From: Isosphaeraceae bacterium
Lineage (GTDB): Bacteria; Planctomycetota; Planctomycetia; Isosphaerales; Isosphaeraceae
Assembly: GCA_026004735.1 (NCBI GenBank)
Contig: BPJS01000001.1
Coordinates: 496,001 to 560,000 of the forward strand
DNA: 64,000 bases
Direction: 5' to 3'
Part shown: piece after piece, positions 7,731 to 16,351 of the stretch
How positions within the stretch are numbered: position 1 is the stretch's first letter
Layout: each line of letters begins with the position of its first letter
Program-made: the position numbers and the translations under genes
The notes under the pieces: generated by a model
What the model saw: the letters and a program-made list of their open reading frames with translations, nothing else
The model's database searches: none
Told to the model about the DNA's origin: nothing

Positions 7731-9632
7731 TCAGTGACGAGGGTGCAGCCGCGGGCTGTCCGGGCTGCGGCCAGCCAGCGCATCGGGCGCCAGCCGGGCC
7801 AGTTCGTCGCGGAGCCGTCGTTGCACGGCATCGGCCGTGTCCAACGTGAGCAATTCCCGAGCCAGAGCCTCGGCCTCGCCCATGTCGATCGCTCGGACGA
7901 CGCGCTTGACCTCCAGAAGCTGATGGGGCGGCATGCTCAGTTGACGCAAGCCCAGCCCGAGCAGCAGGGATGTGTACAGCGGGTCGCCCCCCATCATGCC
8001 GCAGACGTTGACGGGCACGCCACGGGGCCGGGCGGCCTCGACGACGACTTGCAACAGCCGCAGCACGGCTGGATCGGCCGCGTTGTAGAGATAAGCGACG
8101 CTCTCGTTGGTGCGGTCAGCCGCCAGCGTGTACTGGATCAGGTCGTTGGTCCCAATCGAGAAGAAATCCACCTCCTTGGCCAGCAGATCGGCCATCAGTG
8201 CGGCCGCCGGGACCTCGATCATCGCGCCGACTCGAAGGTCGGCCGGAACCGGGACGCCTGCGCGGCGGAGCGAAAGGGCCTCACGGTCGAGCAGATCGCG
8301 TGCGTCACGCCACTCGCCGAGGGTGGAGACCAGGGGAAAGAGAACCTGCAGCGGCCCCTCGGCCGCCGCCCGTAGAATCGCCCGCAACTGGATCCGGAAC
8401 CAGTCCAGGTCGCGCAGCGAGAGTCGCAAGCTGCGCAAGCCGAGGTTCGGATTGGGCTCAGCCACGCCCCGGCTCCGGCCGTGGGGGAACTTGTCGGCCC
8501 CCAGATCGAGCGTGCGGATCGTGACCGGCAGACCGCCCATCGCCCGGACGACTTGGGCATACGCCGCAAACTGCTCCTCCTCGCTCGGAGGTCGTTCGGC
8601 GTTGAGAAAGAGGAACTCGGTACGGAACAGTCCGATTCCGGCGGCGCCCCGGGCACGGCACAGCTCGACCTCTTCGGGGAACTCGATGTTGCCCAGCAAC
8701 TCGATGCGGACGCCGTCGCGGGTCTCAGCCGGCAGGTCGGCCAGCCGGCCCAGGCCCGCAAACCGCGCGGCCCGGTCGGCCGCGACCCGACGGTAGTGAG
8801 CCAGGGTCTCCGGGTCTGGGTCCAGGATCACGATCCCCTGGTCGCCGTCGACGATCGCCAGCCGCGCGCGGCGGGCCAGGTCCAGAAACGGGCCCAGGCC
8901 GACCACCGCGGGAATCTCCAGTCCGGCGGCCACGATCGCTGTGTGGCTGGTCGGGCCGCCGACCTCGGTCGCAAAGCCCAGGACGCGGCCCGGGTTGAGC
9001 CGGGCCGTCTCGCTCGGGCTGAGATCGTGGGCCAGCAGCACCGACGGCTCGGGCGGTCCGTTCGGGTCGGTCGACGCCTGCGCGTCGGTATGCCCCAGGC
9101 GCCCCAGGATCCGCTGCTGGATGTCTCGGACATCGGCTGCGCGCGCCGCCAAGTGGGGATCGGCCAGCGATTCAAGCCGCCCGGCGATCGACTCGAGCAC
9201 GTCGTAGACGGCATGCTCGGCATCCAGACCTTCGTGCTCGATCCGCGCGGCCGCCTCTCGGCGGAGCGTCGGATCGACGATCATGCGGGCGTGGGCGCCG
9301 AGGATCTCCCCATAACCGAAGCCGAGCCGCGCGGTGGCCTCGCGCTCCGCGGCTTCGGCCTCGCGCCGCGCGCCTTCCAAGGCCGCGTCCAGACGGGCCA
9401 ACTCCCGCTGGGGGTCGGTCGGACTCGATAACGACGGCAGACTCAGACCGCGCGGATTGATCGCCACGACCGGCCCGATCGCTAGCCCCGGACTGACCGG
9501 AATCCCCTGGAGCACGGCCAGCGGAGCCCGCGGTGAACCGGGGCCGGTCAGGCACACGGCCGGGTCGTCGCGGAGGGAACGATCGCCGGGTCCCGCTGTG
9601 CCGCCGGTCGTGACCCCGGGCGTGCCGGTCAT
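7731..9632 (-). CDS. ptsI: Phosphoenolpyruvate-protein phosphotransferase (PTS enzyme I)
   Basis: 633 residues, a little longer than typical EI (about 575) because of a 35-residue low-complexity N-terminus. The protein autophosphorylates from PEP and passes phosphate to HPr. The active-site loop GGPTSHTAIVAAGLEIPAVVG places the phospho-histidine at residue 230. The PEP-binding TIM-barrel domain follows, with FRTEFLF, GADK, GAMIEVP and SIGTNDLIQYT motifs and the conserved Cys in NVCGMMGG. The start ATG overlaps the ptsH stop in an ATGA arrangement, indicating translational coupling. With HPr and a PtsN-type IIA upstream, and no IIB/IIC genes nearby, the set looks regulatory rather than a sugar uptake system. 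Confidence 0.95.
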   Translation of the reverse strand: MTGTPGVTTGGTAGPGDRSLRDDPAVCLTGPGSPRAPLAVLQGIPVSPGLAIGPVVAINPRGLSLPSLSSPTDPQRELARLDAALEGARREAEAAEREATARLGFGYGEILGAHARMIVDPTLRREAAARIEHEGLDAEHAVYDVLESIAGRLESLADPHLAARAADVRDIQQRILGRLGHTDAQASTDPNGPPEPSVLLAHDLSPSETARLNPGRVLGFATEVGGPTSHTAIVAAGLEIPAVVGLGPFLDLARRARLAIVDGDQGIVILDPDPETLAHYRRVAADRAARFAGLGRLADLPAETRDGVRIELLGNIEFPEEVELCRARGAAGIGLFRTEFLFLNAERPPSEEEQFAAYAQVVRAMGGLPVTIRTLDLGADKFPHGRSRGVAEPNPNLGLRSLRLSLRDLDWFRIQLRAILRAAAEGPLQVLFPLVSTLGEWRDARDLLDREALSLRRAGVPVPADLRVGAMIEVPAAALMADLLAKEVDFFSIGTNDLIQYTLAADRTNESVAYLYNAADPAVLRLLQVVVEAARPRGVPVNVCGMMGGDPLYTSLLLGLGLRQLSMPPHQLLEVKRVVRAIDMGEAEALARELLTLDTADAVQRRLRDELARLAPDALAGRSPDSPRLHPRH

Positions 9633-9940
9633 GAGACCAAAGCCTCCGCGTGCCCCTCTTCGTCAAACCCGGTCGAGATCAGTTCGGCCAGCGCCGCCAC
9701 CGCCGCTTCGGCCTGCGGACCCTGAGCGATCAGCTCGAGCGTGGCGCCGCACTCGGCGGCCAGCATCGTCAGCTCGAGAATACTCTTGCCGTTGAATTCA
9801 CGCCCCGCGTAGCGCACCCGAATCTCGGTGTCGCCAAACGAGTTGGCCAGCCGGACAAACCGGTCCGCCGGACGGAGATGGAGTCCCAGCGGATTGGTGA
9901 TTTCAACCTCGCGGCGGGCCACGAGCGGTTCGGCGGGCAT
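9629..9940 (-). CDS. ptsH: HPr phosphocarrier protein
   Basis: 103 residues from the ATG at 9940. The phosphorylation motif NPLGLHLRPA places His21 as the EI-dependent site. NGKSILELTML places Ser53 where HPr kinase would act in HPr proteins that are regulated in that way. The remainder follows the usual beta-alpha-beta-beta-alpha pattern, with a short acidic tail. An upstream in-frame GTG at 10069 would add 43 Pro/Ala-rich residues of doubtful reality, so the shorter form is preferred, although neither start has a clear ribosome binding site. It overlaps ptsI by 4 bases. Confidence 0.9.
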   Translation of the reverse strand: MPAEPLVARREVEITNPLGLHLRPADRFVRLANSFGDTEIRVRYAGREFNGKSILELTMLAAECGATLELIAQGPQAEAAVAALAELISTGFDEEGHAEALVS

Positions 9941-10119
9941 GGTTGGGGCATTCCGAGGGACCGGTGGCGGCATCGCGCCGGCGGCGGTGTAGGTCGAAGG
10001 TGCGGGCCCGGGGGCTGTCGGCCTCTGCATGGCTGTCGCCGTGGCTAGGCGGCCGCCGGTTCGGTTCACGTTGCTGGGCGGGTCGAGACGGCCACCGAGG
10101 CGTCCAGACCGCTCACGCC

Positions 10120-10590
10120 TCAGAGCGTGCCGCTGTCGGCCTCCTCCAGAAGTTCGATGACGTCCTGGCGGTCCTTGGCTTGACGCAAAAAGCTGACGAA
10201 CCGCTGGTTTTTCAACTGGGTTGAGATCTTCTCCAAAGCCCGAAGATGCTCACCGGGCATGTTGGGCGGACTGACGAGCAAAAACAGGATGTCGACCGGC
10301 TCGTTGTCCAAGGCCGCGAAGTCGACACCTTGCTTCGACAACGCAATCGTACAAACCAGCGCATTGACCTTGGGATGGCGCGTGTGTGGCACCGCCACCC
10401 CCTGACCAATGCCCGTCGATCCCAACTCCTCGCGACTGAGAATGTGCCGAATGACGCTCTCGACATCTTCGGCCGCGATACTGCCTGCATCCCGCAGGCT
10501 CTGAACGATCTCGCGGATCGCCGCCTCCTTGGTGGTTGCCTTCAAGCCGACGATGATCGCGTCGCGAACTACGAAATCCGAGAGCTTCAT
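10120..10590 (-). CDS. ptsN: PTS EIIA domain protein, fructose/PtsN type
   Basis: A 156-residue single-domain EIIA of the fructose/mannitol/nitrogen-regulatory class. The phosphorylation site is His69 in GVAVPHTRHP, within the conserved stretch GSTGIGQGVAVPH. The pattern KLSDFV, then AIREIVQSL, then SREELGSTGIG is the normal order for PtsN. Its position between the hibernation factor gene and ptsH matches the hpf-ptsN linkage in many bacteria, where IIA-Ntr acts as a regulatory phosphate acceptor rather than a transporter subunit. It ends 180 bases before the preferred ptsH start on the same strand. Confidence 0.93.
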   Translation of the reverse strand: MKLSDFVVRDAIIVGLKATTKEAAIREIVQSLRDAGSIAAEDVESVIRHILSREELGSTGIGQGVAVPHTRHPKVNALVCTIALSKQGVDFAALDNEPVDILFLLVSPPNMPGEHLRALEKISTQLKNQRFVSFLRQAKDRQDVIELLEEADSGTL

Positions 10591-10858
10591 CCGCTCCTCC
10601 GTCGCAGGGGGCGACGCATGACCTGGCCTCGACCGCGGGCGTCTCGGGTCGCCTGGCCGGGAGGTTCGGATCGGGCGGGGCTGGCAGACCCGGGCCGTCT
10701 TGCTCTCTCGGAACTCTCAGGGCCGACGGCCGGGTCGGACGGCATCAGAGGCCTCGCCGCTCGCCGTATCGTCTCACCGAATCAGGACATCTCTGGGAGA
10801 TCAACACCCAAGACCCGCTGGCCGATCACTCGGACCACGCCGGTCCTGACCGCGCCGT

Positions 10859-11191
10859 TCACCCATGGTTTGGTCCACTGCCACCTTGGGGAACGCCGCC
10901 TTTGTGATTCTGAATCTTTTCCTTGTAGCGGCGAAGCTGCTCCTCAAGCTTGTGGACCGACTGATCCATCGCCGCCGTCGGCGTCGAGGCCGTCGACCGC
11001 GCCACAAAGTCGTGCTTATGCTCCGCCGAGACGAAAATCTCCACCAGCCAATCGTTCTTCTGGTGGTCGACTTCCACCTCGATTGCCATCAGCCGACCAA
11101 AGTACTTGAGCAGCTTATTCGCCTTCTCCTCCAGATACCGCTGTTCCTCCGGCTCCAGGCTGCCATGCCGGGTGGTGATCGTCGTCTGCAC
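10859..11191 (-). CDS. hpf: Ribosome hibernation promoting factor (short form)
   Basis: 110 residues. The first 95 match the HPF/RaiA fold (MQTTITTRHG, EKANKLLKYFGR, VEVDHQKNDWLVEIFVSAEHKHDF, MDQSVHKLEEQLRRYKEKIQNHK). It binds the 30S decoding centre and inactivates ribosomes in stationary phase. The C-terminal dimerisation domain of long HPF is absent, and the end is a Gly-rich tail. The start is a GTG with AAGGAG 8 bases upstream. It is the first gene of the minus-strand block that continues to ptsN, ptsH and ptsI, although 268 bases separate it from ptsN. Confidence 0.93.
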   Translation of the reverse strand: MQTTITTRHGSLEPEEQRYLEEKANKLLKYFGRLMAIEVEVDHQKNDWLVEIFVSAEHKHDFVARSTASTPTAAMDQSVHKLEEQLRRYKEKIQNHKGGVPQGGSGPNHG

Positions 11192-11593
11192 CCTCTCCGC
11201 TCCTTATGGCCCGCACTCATCTCGCGGAGCGCAAAGCCGGACAACAGACCGCCGTTTCCCACACCCGGACGGCCACTCGGAAACCACTTCTAGCCTATCG
11301 ACCTCAGCCGTCCCAGGTCAAGGGGCACACGCCGCGGAATTAAGGGATCAATACGCCTTATTAAACCATATGGACCGCTCTTGGCACCCGTCCCAACGAC
11401 GGCGGCTACCGAAGCCGGCTGCCGCCGGAGCCGGCCGCGGCGATCCGGTCTTCGAGACCCGGTCAGGCACCGGCCGGATGGGAACGCTTTGGCTGGATTG
11501 GGGTTGGCCGGGGTGGACGTCGATCGACGGTTGGCGTCTGATTGGTGAGCGGTTTGGGGCGGGATGGGCGGGAGTCGGGGGAGGCGGTGTGCC
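11192..11593. other. Divergent intergenic region between hpf and the lactate permease gene
   Basis: About 400 bases that must carry the promoters for hpf (minus) and the permease (plus). A notably A+T-rich island at about 11337-11372 (ttaagggatcaatacgcc and the following taaaccatatgg) is the most likely promoter area. I could not assign -35/-10 boxes with confidence. No gene is seen. Confidence 0.4.
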
Positions 11594-13288
11594 GTGTCGG
11601 TCTGGACTCAGCAGTATGATCCCCTGGGTGACTGGCGGCTCTCGGCGCTGGTGGCGGCGGTGCCGGTGGTGGTCTTGCTGGGCTTGTTGGTTTCGGGTCG
11701 GGCCCAGGCCTGGCAGGCGGCCTTGGCCGGTCTGCTGTCGGCCTGGGGGCTGGCGGTCTCGGTTTTCGGGATGCCCGCGAACATGGTGGCCGCGGCCGCC
11801 GGTGTGGGGTTTGTCTTTGCGCTGTTTCGGATCGTCTGGCTGATTGTCGCCGCCGTCTTTCTTTACGATATCGCGGTCGTGACCGGTCAATTCGAGGTCA
11901 TGAAGGCGTCGATTGCCCGGCTCTCGGCCGACCGCCGGATTCAAGCCGTTCTGGTCGCCTTCTCGTTTGGGGCGTTTGTGGAGGGTGCGGCCGGCTTTGG
12001 TGCGCCGGTGGCGATCTCGGCGGCGTTTCTGGTTGGGCTGGGGTTCCGGCCCTTTCAGGCGGCGCTGTTGTGCCTAATTGCCAACACGGCGCCGGTGGCC
12101 TGGGGCGCGTTGGGAACGCCCATCAAGACCCTCGGCGGCGTCACCGCGCTGGACGTCGAGTTGCTCAGCCGGACCGCTGGGCGGATTCTGCCGCCGGTCT
12201 CGCTGATCGTTCCCGCTTGGCTGGTCTGGGTGCTGGCCGGTTGGCGGGCCACCTGGGAAATCTGGCCCGCGTTGCTGACGATCGGCGGGGCGTTTGCGGC
12301 CGTGCAGTGGGCCTGGTCGCACTATGTCGGTGTCGACCTGGTGGACATCGCCTCGTCGGTGGGCAGTCTGCTGGCTGGCATGGGGCTGCTGGCGGTGTGG
12401 AAGCCCCGGCGAGTCTGGGACTTTACGGAGAGCGCCCCGTCACCAGTTGCTACCAACGCCGCCGCCGCCAGCCCCGGTCTGCGGGTTGTCGGCCCCTTGT
12501 CGCCCCGGCGGGTCGCGCGGGCGTGGATGCCGTTTGCGCTGCTGACGACCACGGTTCTGATCTGGGGGCTGCCGGCGGTCAAGAAGACGCTCGACCAATC
12601 GACGTCTTGGTTTCCGGCGATGCCAGGGCTACATCGGATGGTCGTCAAGGGTGAGCCGGTCACGGGCCGGCCGGTTCCCTCGGAGGCGGACTACGAAGAG
12701 GCGACGCTGCCGATCGTGCCGGTTTCCTCGACGGGCACGGCGGTCTTTCTGGCCGCGATTCTGAGCGGACTGGCGTTGGGGGTTCCGCCGGGGCGGTTGG
12801 CCCTGCTGCTGGCGGGCACAGTGCGTCGGCTCCGGCCGGCGATGGCGACCATCTTCGCCATGCTCGCCCTCGGGTTCGTCACGCGCTACGCCGGAATGGA
12901 TGCGGTGCTGGGTCTGGCGCTGACCCGAACCGGCCCCCTCCTCTATCCGATCTTTGGAACCCTCCTCGGCTGGTTGGGAGTTGCTCTGACCGGCTCGGAC
13001 ACGGCCTCGAACGTTTTGTTTGGCAACCTCCAGACGATCACGGCCAGCAAACTTGGCCTGTCGCCGATCCTGATGGCTTCGGCCAACTCAACCGGCGGCG
13101 TGATGGGCAAGATGGTTGACGCGCAGTCGATCGTCGTCGCGGCCGCGGCCACCGGCGAGCACGGCAAGGAGGGGCCGCTGCTCCGCGCTGTGCTCGGTCA
13201 TAGCATCGTCCTGGCGCTGATCGTCGGCGCGATCGTTTGGGTCTACGCCCATGTGGCGCCTGGACTGATCCCGGCCCCGGCCGGTTGA
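11594..13288 (+). CDS. lctP: L-lactate permease (LctP family)
   Basis: A 564-residue polytopic inner-membrane protein with about 12-14 hydrophobic segments. The opening VWTQQYDPLGDWRLSALVAAVPV and the block FVEGAAGFGAPVAISAAFLVGLGF are characteristic of the LctP family, as are TAPVAWGALGTPI and GSDTASNVLFGNLQ. The family imports lactate or glycolate, probably by proton symport. The GTG at 11594 is preferred because GGGGGAGG lies 8-9 bases upstream and the family alignment begins there. An upstream ATG at 11564 would add 10 Arg/Gly residues. The gene is monocistronic, with a terminator-like inverted repeat after the stop. Confidence 0.93.
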   Translation: MSVWTQQYDPLGDWRLSALVAAVPVVVLLGLLVSGRAQAWQAALAGLLSAWGLAVSVFGMPANMVAAAAGVGFVFALFRIVWLIVAAVFLYDIAVVTGQFEVMKASIARLSADRRIQAVLVAFSFGAFVEGAAGFGAPVAISAAFLVGLGFRPFQAALLCLIANTAPVAWGALGTPIKTLGGVTALDVELLSRTAGRILPPVSLIVPAWLVWVLAGWRATWEIWPALLTIGGAFAAVQWAWSHYVGVDLVDIASSVGSLLAGMGLLAVWKPRRVWDFTESAPSPVATNAAAASPGLRVVGPLSPRRVARAWMPFALLTTTVLIWGLPAVKKTLDQSTSWFPAMPGLHRMVVKGEPVTGRPVPSEADYEEATLPIVPVSSTGTAVFLAAILSGLALGVPPGRLALLLAGTVRRLRPAMATIFAMLALGFVTRYAGMDAVLGLALTRTGPLLYPIFGTLLGWLGVALTGSDTASNVLFGNLQTITASKLGLSPILMASANSTGGVMGKMVDAQSIVVAAAATGEHGKEGPLLRAVLGHSIVLALIVGAIVWVYAHVAPGLIPAPAG

Positions 13289-13293
13289 GAGGA

Positions 13294-13348
13294 TCGGGCG
13301 GTCGAGCCTCGGAAGCGCGCCACGGCACGGCCTGGCCCGACCGCCCGA
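13294..13348 (+). terminator. Inverted repeat after lctP
   Basis: A perfect 11-bp repeat, TCGGGCGGTCG (13294-13304) and CGACCGCCCGA (13338-13348), starts 6 bases after the lctP stop. The 33-base loop is itself GC-rich. It could serve both lctP and the convergent small gene. Confidence 0.45.
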
Positions 13349-13402
13349 CCCTTCCCCAACCACGTTCCTTTCGCAAACAATTCGGCTTCGTCCGAAAAAG
13401 GG

Positions 13403-13615
13403 TCACTCCACCACGTCGCCATAGCCGGCGTCGGGAGCCTCGCGGTGACGCGTTTCGTGAACCTCGGGAGCTTCACGCTCCCAGACCCGAGCACCCCGAT
13501 CGGGCGCTTCTGTTTTCACCATCCGACGCGCCGAAACGGCCGGCTGCGGCTGGTTCCTCCGCTTCGAGGATCCACCCGTCGCCGAGCGAACCGGCAACCT
13601 GGTCGAAACAGCCAT
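13403..13615 (-). CDS. 70-residue hypothetical protein with a strong ribosome binding site
   Basis: A short basic protein rich in Arg, Glu and Pro (ending APDAGYGDVVE), with no membrane segment or recognised motif. The main support is translational: on the minus strand GGGGAGGT lies 6 bases before the ATG at 13613-13615, one of the best Shine-Dalgarno matches in the window. It is convergent with lctP. The composition suggests a disordered protein. I do not recognise it. Confidence 0.5.
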   Translation of the reverse strand: MAVSTRLPVRSATGGSSKRRNQPQPAVSARRMVKTEAPDRGARVWEREAPEVHETRHREAPDAGYGDVVE

Positions 13616-13902
13616 GACACACCTCCCCGCGCAACGCGGGTTGAACCTGGGGATCCGCGAGTCGGGCCAGCGGCCCCAACCCGCCCCCCGCGACGCCCGT
13701 TAACCGACGGGACGCCGCCGTCCCTCACCACTCCACGGCGTGGGACAGCACCCCGGCGGCATGCTTCAGCCAAACGCCGAGCACATCCGCCGTCTTGCCA
13801 CCCTAACTCTATCCCTCGCGCTGCGCTCAGGCCAGACGGATCGGCGCGTTTTCCGTCCCCGACTTACACGGTGCACTCTTGAGGCGGGCAACCGCGTCCA
13901 CC

Positions 13903-14436
13903 ATGCCAAACCCGCTCCCGCCCGACGCGCTCGATCAGCATCAGAACCCAATTCGGCGACTCGGAATCGTTTCCGACACGCACGATCAGGTGGCCCGAAC
14001 CAGCCGCGCCGTCGCCGCACTGGCCCAGGCCGGCGCGGACGTTCTGATCCACCTGGGCGACCTCTGCGGTCCCGACGTCGTTTACGCCTGCGCCGGTTTG
14101 CCAGCCTGTTTCATCTGGGGAAACAACGAGGAGGATCTGACGTCGCTCCGGCAGGCGATCGCCGCAATCGGAGGCACCTGCCTGGAGTGGGGAGGCCCGC
14201 TTAACCTGGCCGGCCGCCGGATCGCCCTAACCCACGGCGACCGCCCCCGCGAATACCGCCGCCTTTTAGAGACCGGACCCGATTATCTGCTCTCGGGCCA
14301 TACCCATCTTCGGCACGACCACCGCCAGGGACCCACCCGCTGCATCAACCCCGGAGCGTTGCATCGCGCGGCCCGCTACAGCGTGGCCTTGCTCGACCTG
14401 ACCAGCGACGACCTCCATTGGCTGGAAGTTCGCTAG
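13903..14436 (+). CDS. YfcE/MJ0936-type metallophosphoesterase
   Basis: 177 residues carrying all five metal-binding motifs of the small calcineurin-like phosphodiesterases: SDTHDQ, HLGDLCG, GNNEED, THGDRP and SGHTHLRHD, followed by the family's INPGAL turn. Members hydrolyse phosphodiesters in a Mn2+-dependent way, and physiological substrates are mostly unknown. The start is uncertain: the ATG at 13903 is preferred, and a TTG at 13879 would add 8 residues. Neither has a clear ribosome binding site. The gene stands alone, with a hairpin 14 bases after its stop. Confidence 0.9.
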   Translation: MPNPLPPDALDQHQNPIRRLGIVSDTHDQVARTSRAVAALAQAGADVLIHLGDLCGPDVVYACAGLPACFIWGNNEEDLTSLRQAIAAIGGTCLEWGGPLNLAGRRIALTHGDRPREYRRLLETGPDYLLSGHTHLRHDHRQGPTRCINPGALHRAARYSVALLDLTSDDLHWLEVR

Positions 14437-14449
14437 ACCAGCCCAAACG

Positions 14450-14467
14450 TGTTGCCGCCAGGCAACA
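14450..14467 (+). terminator. Hairpin after the phosphoesterase gene
   Basis: TGTTGCC (14450-14456) and GGCAACA (14461-14467) form a perfect 7-bp stem with a GCCA loop. There is no U-tract. Confidence 0.5.
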
Positions 14468-14700
14468 ACCCGGTCCGAAGGCTGGCGGCATGCGAGTCAC
14501 GGGATACAATTGAACAAAACTGAACCAAGATGAACCGCTCGGAGGCGTCGGGTCCGACACGGTTTGGCGTGGGTTCGGTGACGGTGGGGATTGCCGTTCT
14601 CCCTTCCCAGCATCTGCCCAGGGCGGTATCCTCCGGCCGCTTCCCGGGCTGGATGGCCCGAGGTCGGCGAACCGGCCCCATTTCGGGAGTTCAAATACGG

Positions 14701-16029
14701 ATGCGCCTGTGCCTGCTCGAAGATCGGGGCGTTGTGGGTCTGGAGCCTCTGACGCTGACTCGTCCTGTCTATGAATTGCGTCTGGGGCAGGAGACCCTGG
14801 GCGCCAAGATAGCGGCGGCGCTGGGTGTGGGCCTGGGACCGGCGCGGCGTGGGGCCTGGATCCGGCCCCAGTTGGTCGCCTGGCAGCGCGAGCGCGACCC
14901 GCACACGGTTCTGAACGATCCGGACTGGCTGGCGCGGGGGCCGCTGGTTGCAGCCTTGGGCCGCTGGGTCCCGCCGGCGGATTTCGTCCGGCCGGACGCG
15001 GCGGTGCCTTGGGTCGGCCTGTGCGCTGGCCGGCCGGCCTGTGCGGGCGTTGATCCCACCGATGCGACCGCCCTGGCCCGCGCCAACCTTGACGACTGGT
15101 TTGCCGAGTTGATCCGCCGGCCGGACTGCGACGCCATCGAAGTCGGCGGCCTCTGGATCGACCATCCGTGGGACTTGGTCGCCGCCAATAACGACCAGAT
15201 TGTCGCCGACTTCACCCGCGCCGGTCGGATCAGCATCTCCAATCGGCAATTGAGCACCGTCGCCGTCGTCGGCCCGACCGATCGCCTAGCCATCCACGAA
15301 TCGGCCCGGCTCGACCCATATGTGGTGCTCGACACGACCAACGGCCCGATCACCATCGCCGCCGACGTCTGGGTCCAGCCCTTCACCCGGATCGAAGGCC
15401 CGGCCTACATCGGCCCCTCGACCCAGCTCTTTCGGGCCAACCTCCGCGGCGGGGTCAGCATCGGCCCTCACTGCCGCATCGGCGGCGAGGTCGAAGCCAC
15501 GATCATTCAGGGCTTTACCAACAAATATCACGAGGGCTTCCTGGGCCATGCCTACGTCGGCGAGTGGGTCAACCTCGGCGCCATCACCTCCAACAGCGAC
15601 CTCCGCAACGACTACGGCCAGGTCTCGGTTCCCCTGCACGGCGACCCGATCCCCACCGGCCAGGCCAAGGTCGGCTGCTTCCTGGGCGACCACACCCGCA
15701 CGGGCTTAGGCTCGATGCTCAATACCGGCACGTCGATCGGCGTCATGTGCAACGTCCTGCCCGCCGGCCCCCTGCTGCCCAAGCACGTCCCGAGCTTCAG
15801 CGCGGTCCTTTACGGCCGGGTCGCTCCGGGTTTCCCCCTCGACCAGATGTTCGCCACTGCTCGGATCGTCAAGAGCCGCCGCGGCCAGGTCTTCACCGCC
15901 GTCGAAGAACAGTTCTTTCGCGACTTGTACGAAAAGACCCATCTCGAACGTCAGCGTGCCTTTCAAAAGCATCCTCACCGCGACCGCCGTATCGACCCCA
16001 CCTGGCCCCTGGCCGTCGGCGGTCTCTGA
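14701..16029 (+). CDS. GlmU-like sugar nucleotidyltransferase / acyltransferase (alt_bact_glmU type)
   Basis: 442 residues. The N-terminus (MRLCLLEDRGVVGLEPLTLTRPVYELRLGQETL) is typical of the alternative GlmU family (TIGR03991-like), in which a divergent nucleotidyltransferase-like domain precedes a left-handed beta-helix acyltransferase domain. From about residue 230 the hexapeptide pattern is visible (VQPFTRIEGPAYIGPSTQL, GVSIGPHCRIGGE, KVGCFLGDHTRTGLG). The likely role is formation of UDP-GlcNAc or a related sugar nucleotide for envelope synthesis. The substrate is not shown by the sequence. The ATG at 14701 has GGGAG 11 bases upstream and matches the family start. Confidence 0.85.
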   Translation: MRLCLLEDRGVVGLEPLTLTRPVYELRLGQETLGAKIAAALGVGLGPARRGAWIRPQLVAWQRERDPHTVLNDPDWLARGPLVAALGRWVPPADFVRPDAAVPWVGLCAGRPACAGVDPTDATALARANLDDWFAELIRRPDCDAIEVGGLWIDHPWDLVAANNDQIVADFTRAGRISISNRQLSTVAVVGPTDRLAIHESARLDPYVVLDTTNGPITIAADVWVQPFTRIEGPAYIGPSTQLFRANLRGGVSIGPHCRIGGEVEATIIQGFTNKYHEGFLGHAYVGEWVNLGAITSNSDLRNDYGQVSVPLHGDPIPTGQAKVGCFLGDHTRTGLGSMLNTGTSIGVMCNVLPAGPLLPKHVPSFSAVLYGRVAPGFPLDQMFATARIVKSRRGQVFTAVEEQFFRDLYEKTHLERQRAFQKHPHRDRRIDPTWPLAVGGL

Positions 16030-16351
16030 CGCCCCGCCCCGTGCCACGGTCGCACCCGGACCGTCAGCCTCCGCTCCAGCCCAGCGCTGGGCCTCTGGCC
16101 CAGCCGGACCGCCCTGACCGCCGGCGCCCCCGCCGCCTTCGCACCGACCGTTTCAATCGTGCCGTTCTCAACGTGACGCGTCGGCGTAATTGGCGGCCAT
16201 GGGACGCGGGGAGTCGTCGCCGTGTTGGACTTGCGGGCCCGGAGGGACCGGATGCCCATGAGGGAGAACCACACGCATGGCCGCCGTGTCTGGTCGTTGG
16301 TTGCTATCATGACCTGTGAGATCGAGCTCAAGGCGTTTGCGGGAGACGATG
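16030..16351. other. Intergenic region without a supported gene
   Basis: About 320 bases between the GlmU-like gene and the EamA gene. Apart from the 14-bp palindrome at 16079-16092 I see nothing: no convincing frame and no clear promoter boxes. Confidence 0.4.
16079..16092. terminator. 14-bp perfect palindrome after the GlmU-like gene
   Basis: GCCCAGCGCTGGGC is a perfect palindrome 50 bases after the stop. It may act as a terminator hairpin or as a protein-binding site. The sequence alone does not decide. Confidence 0.3.
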
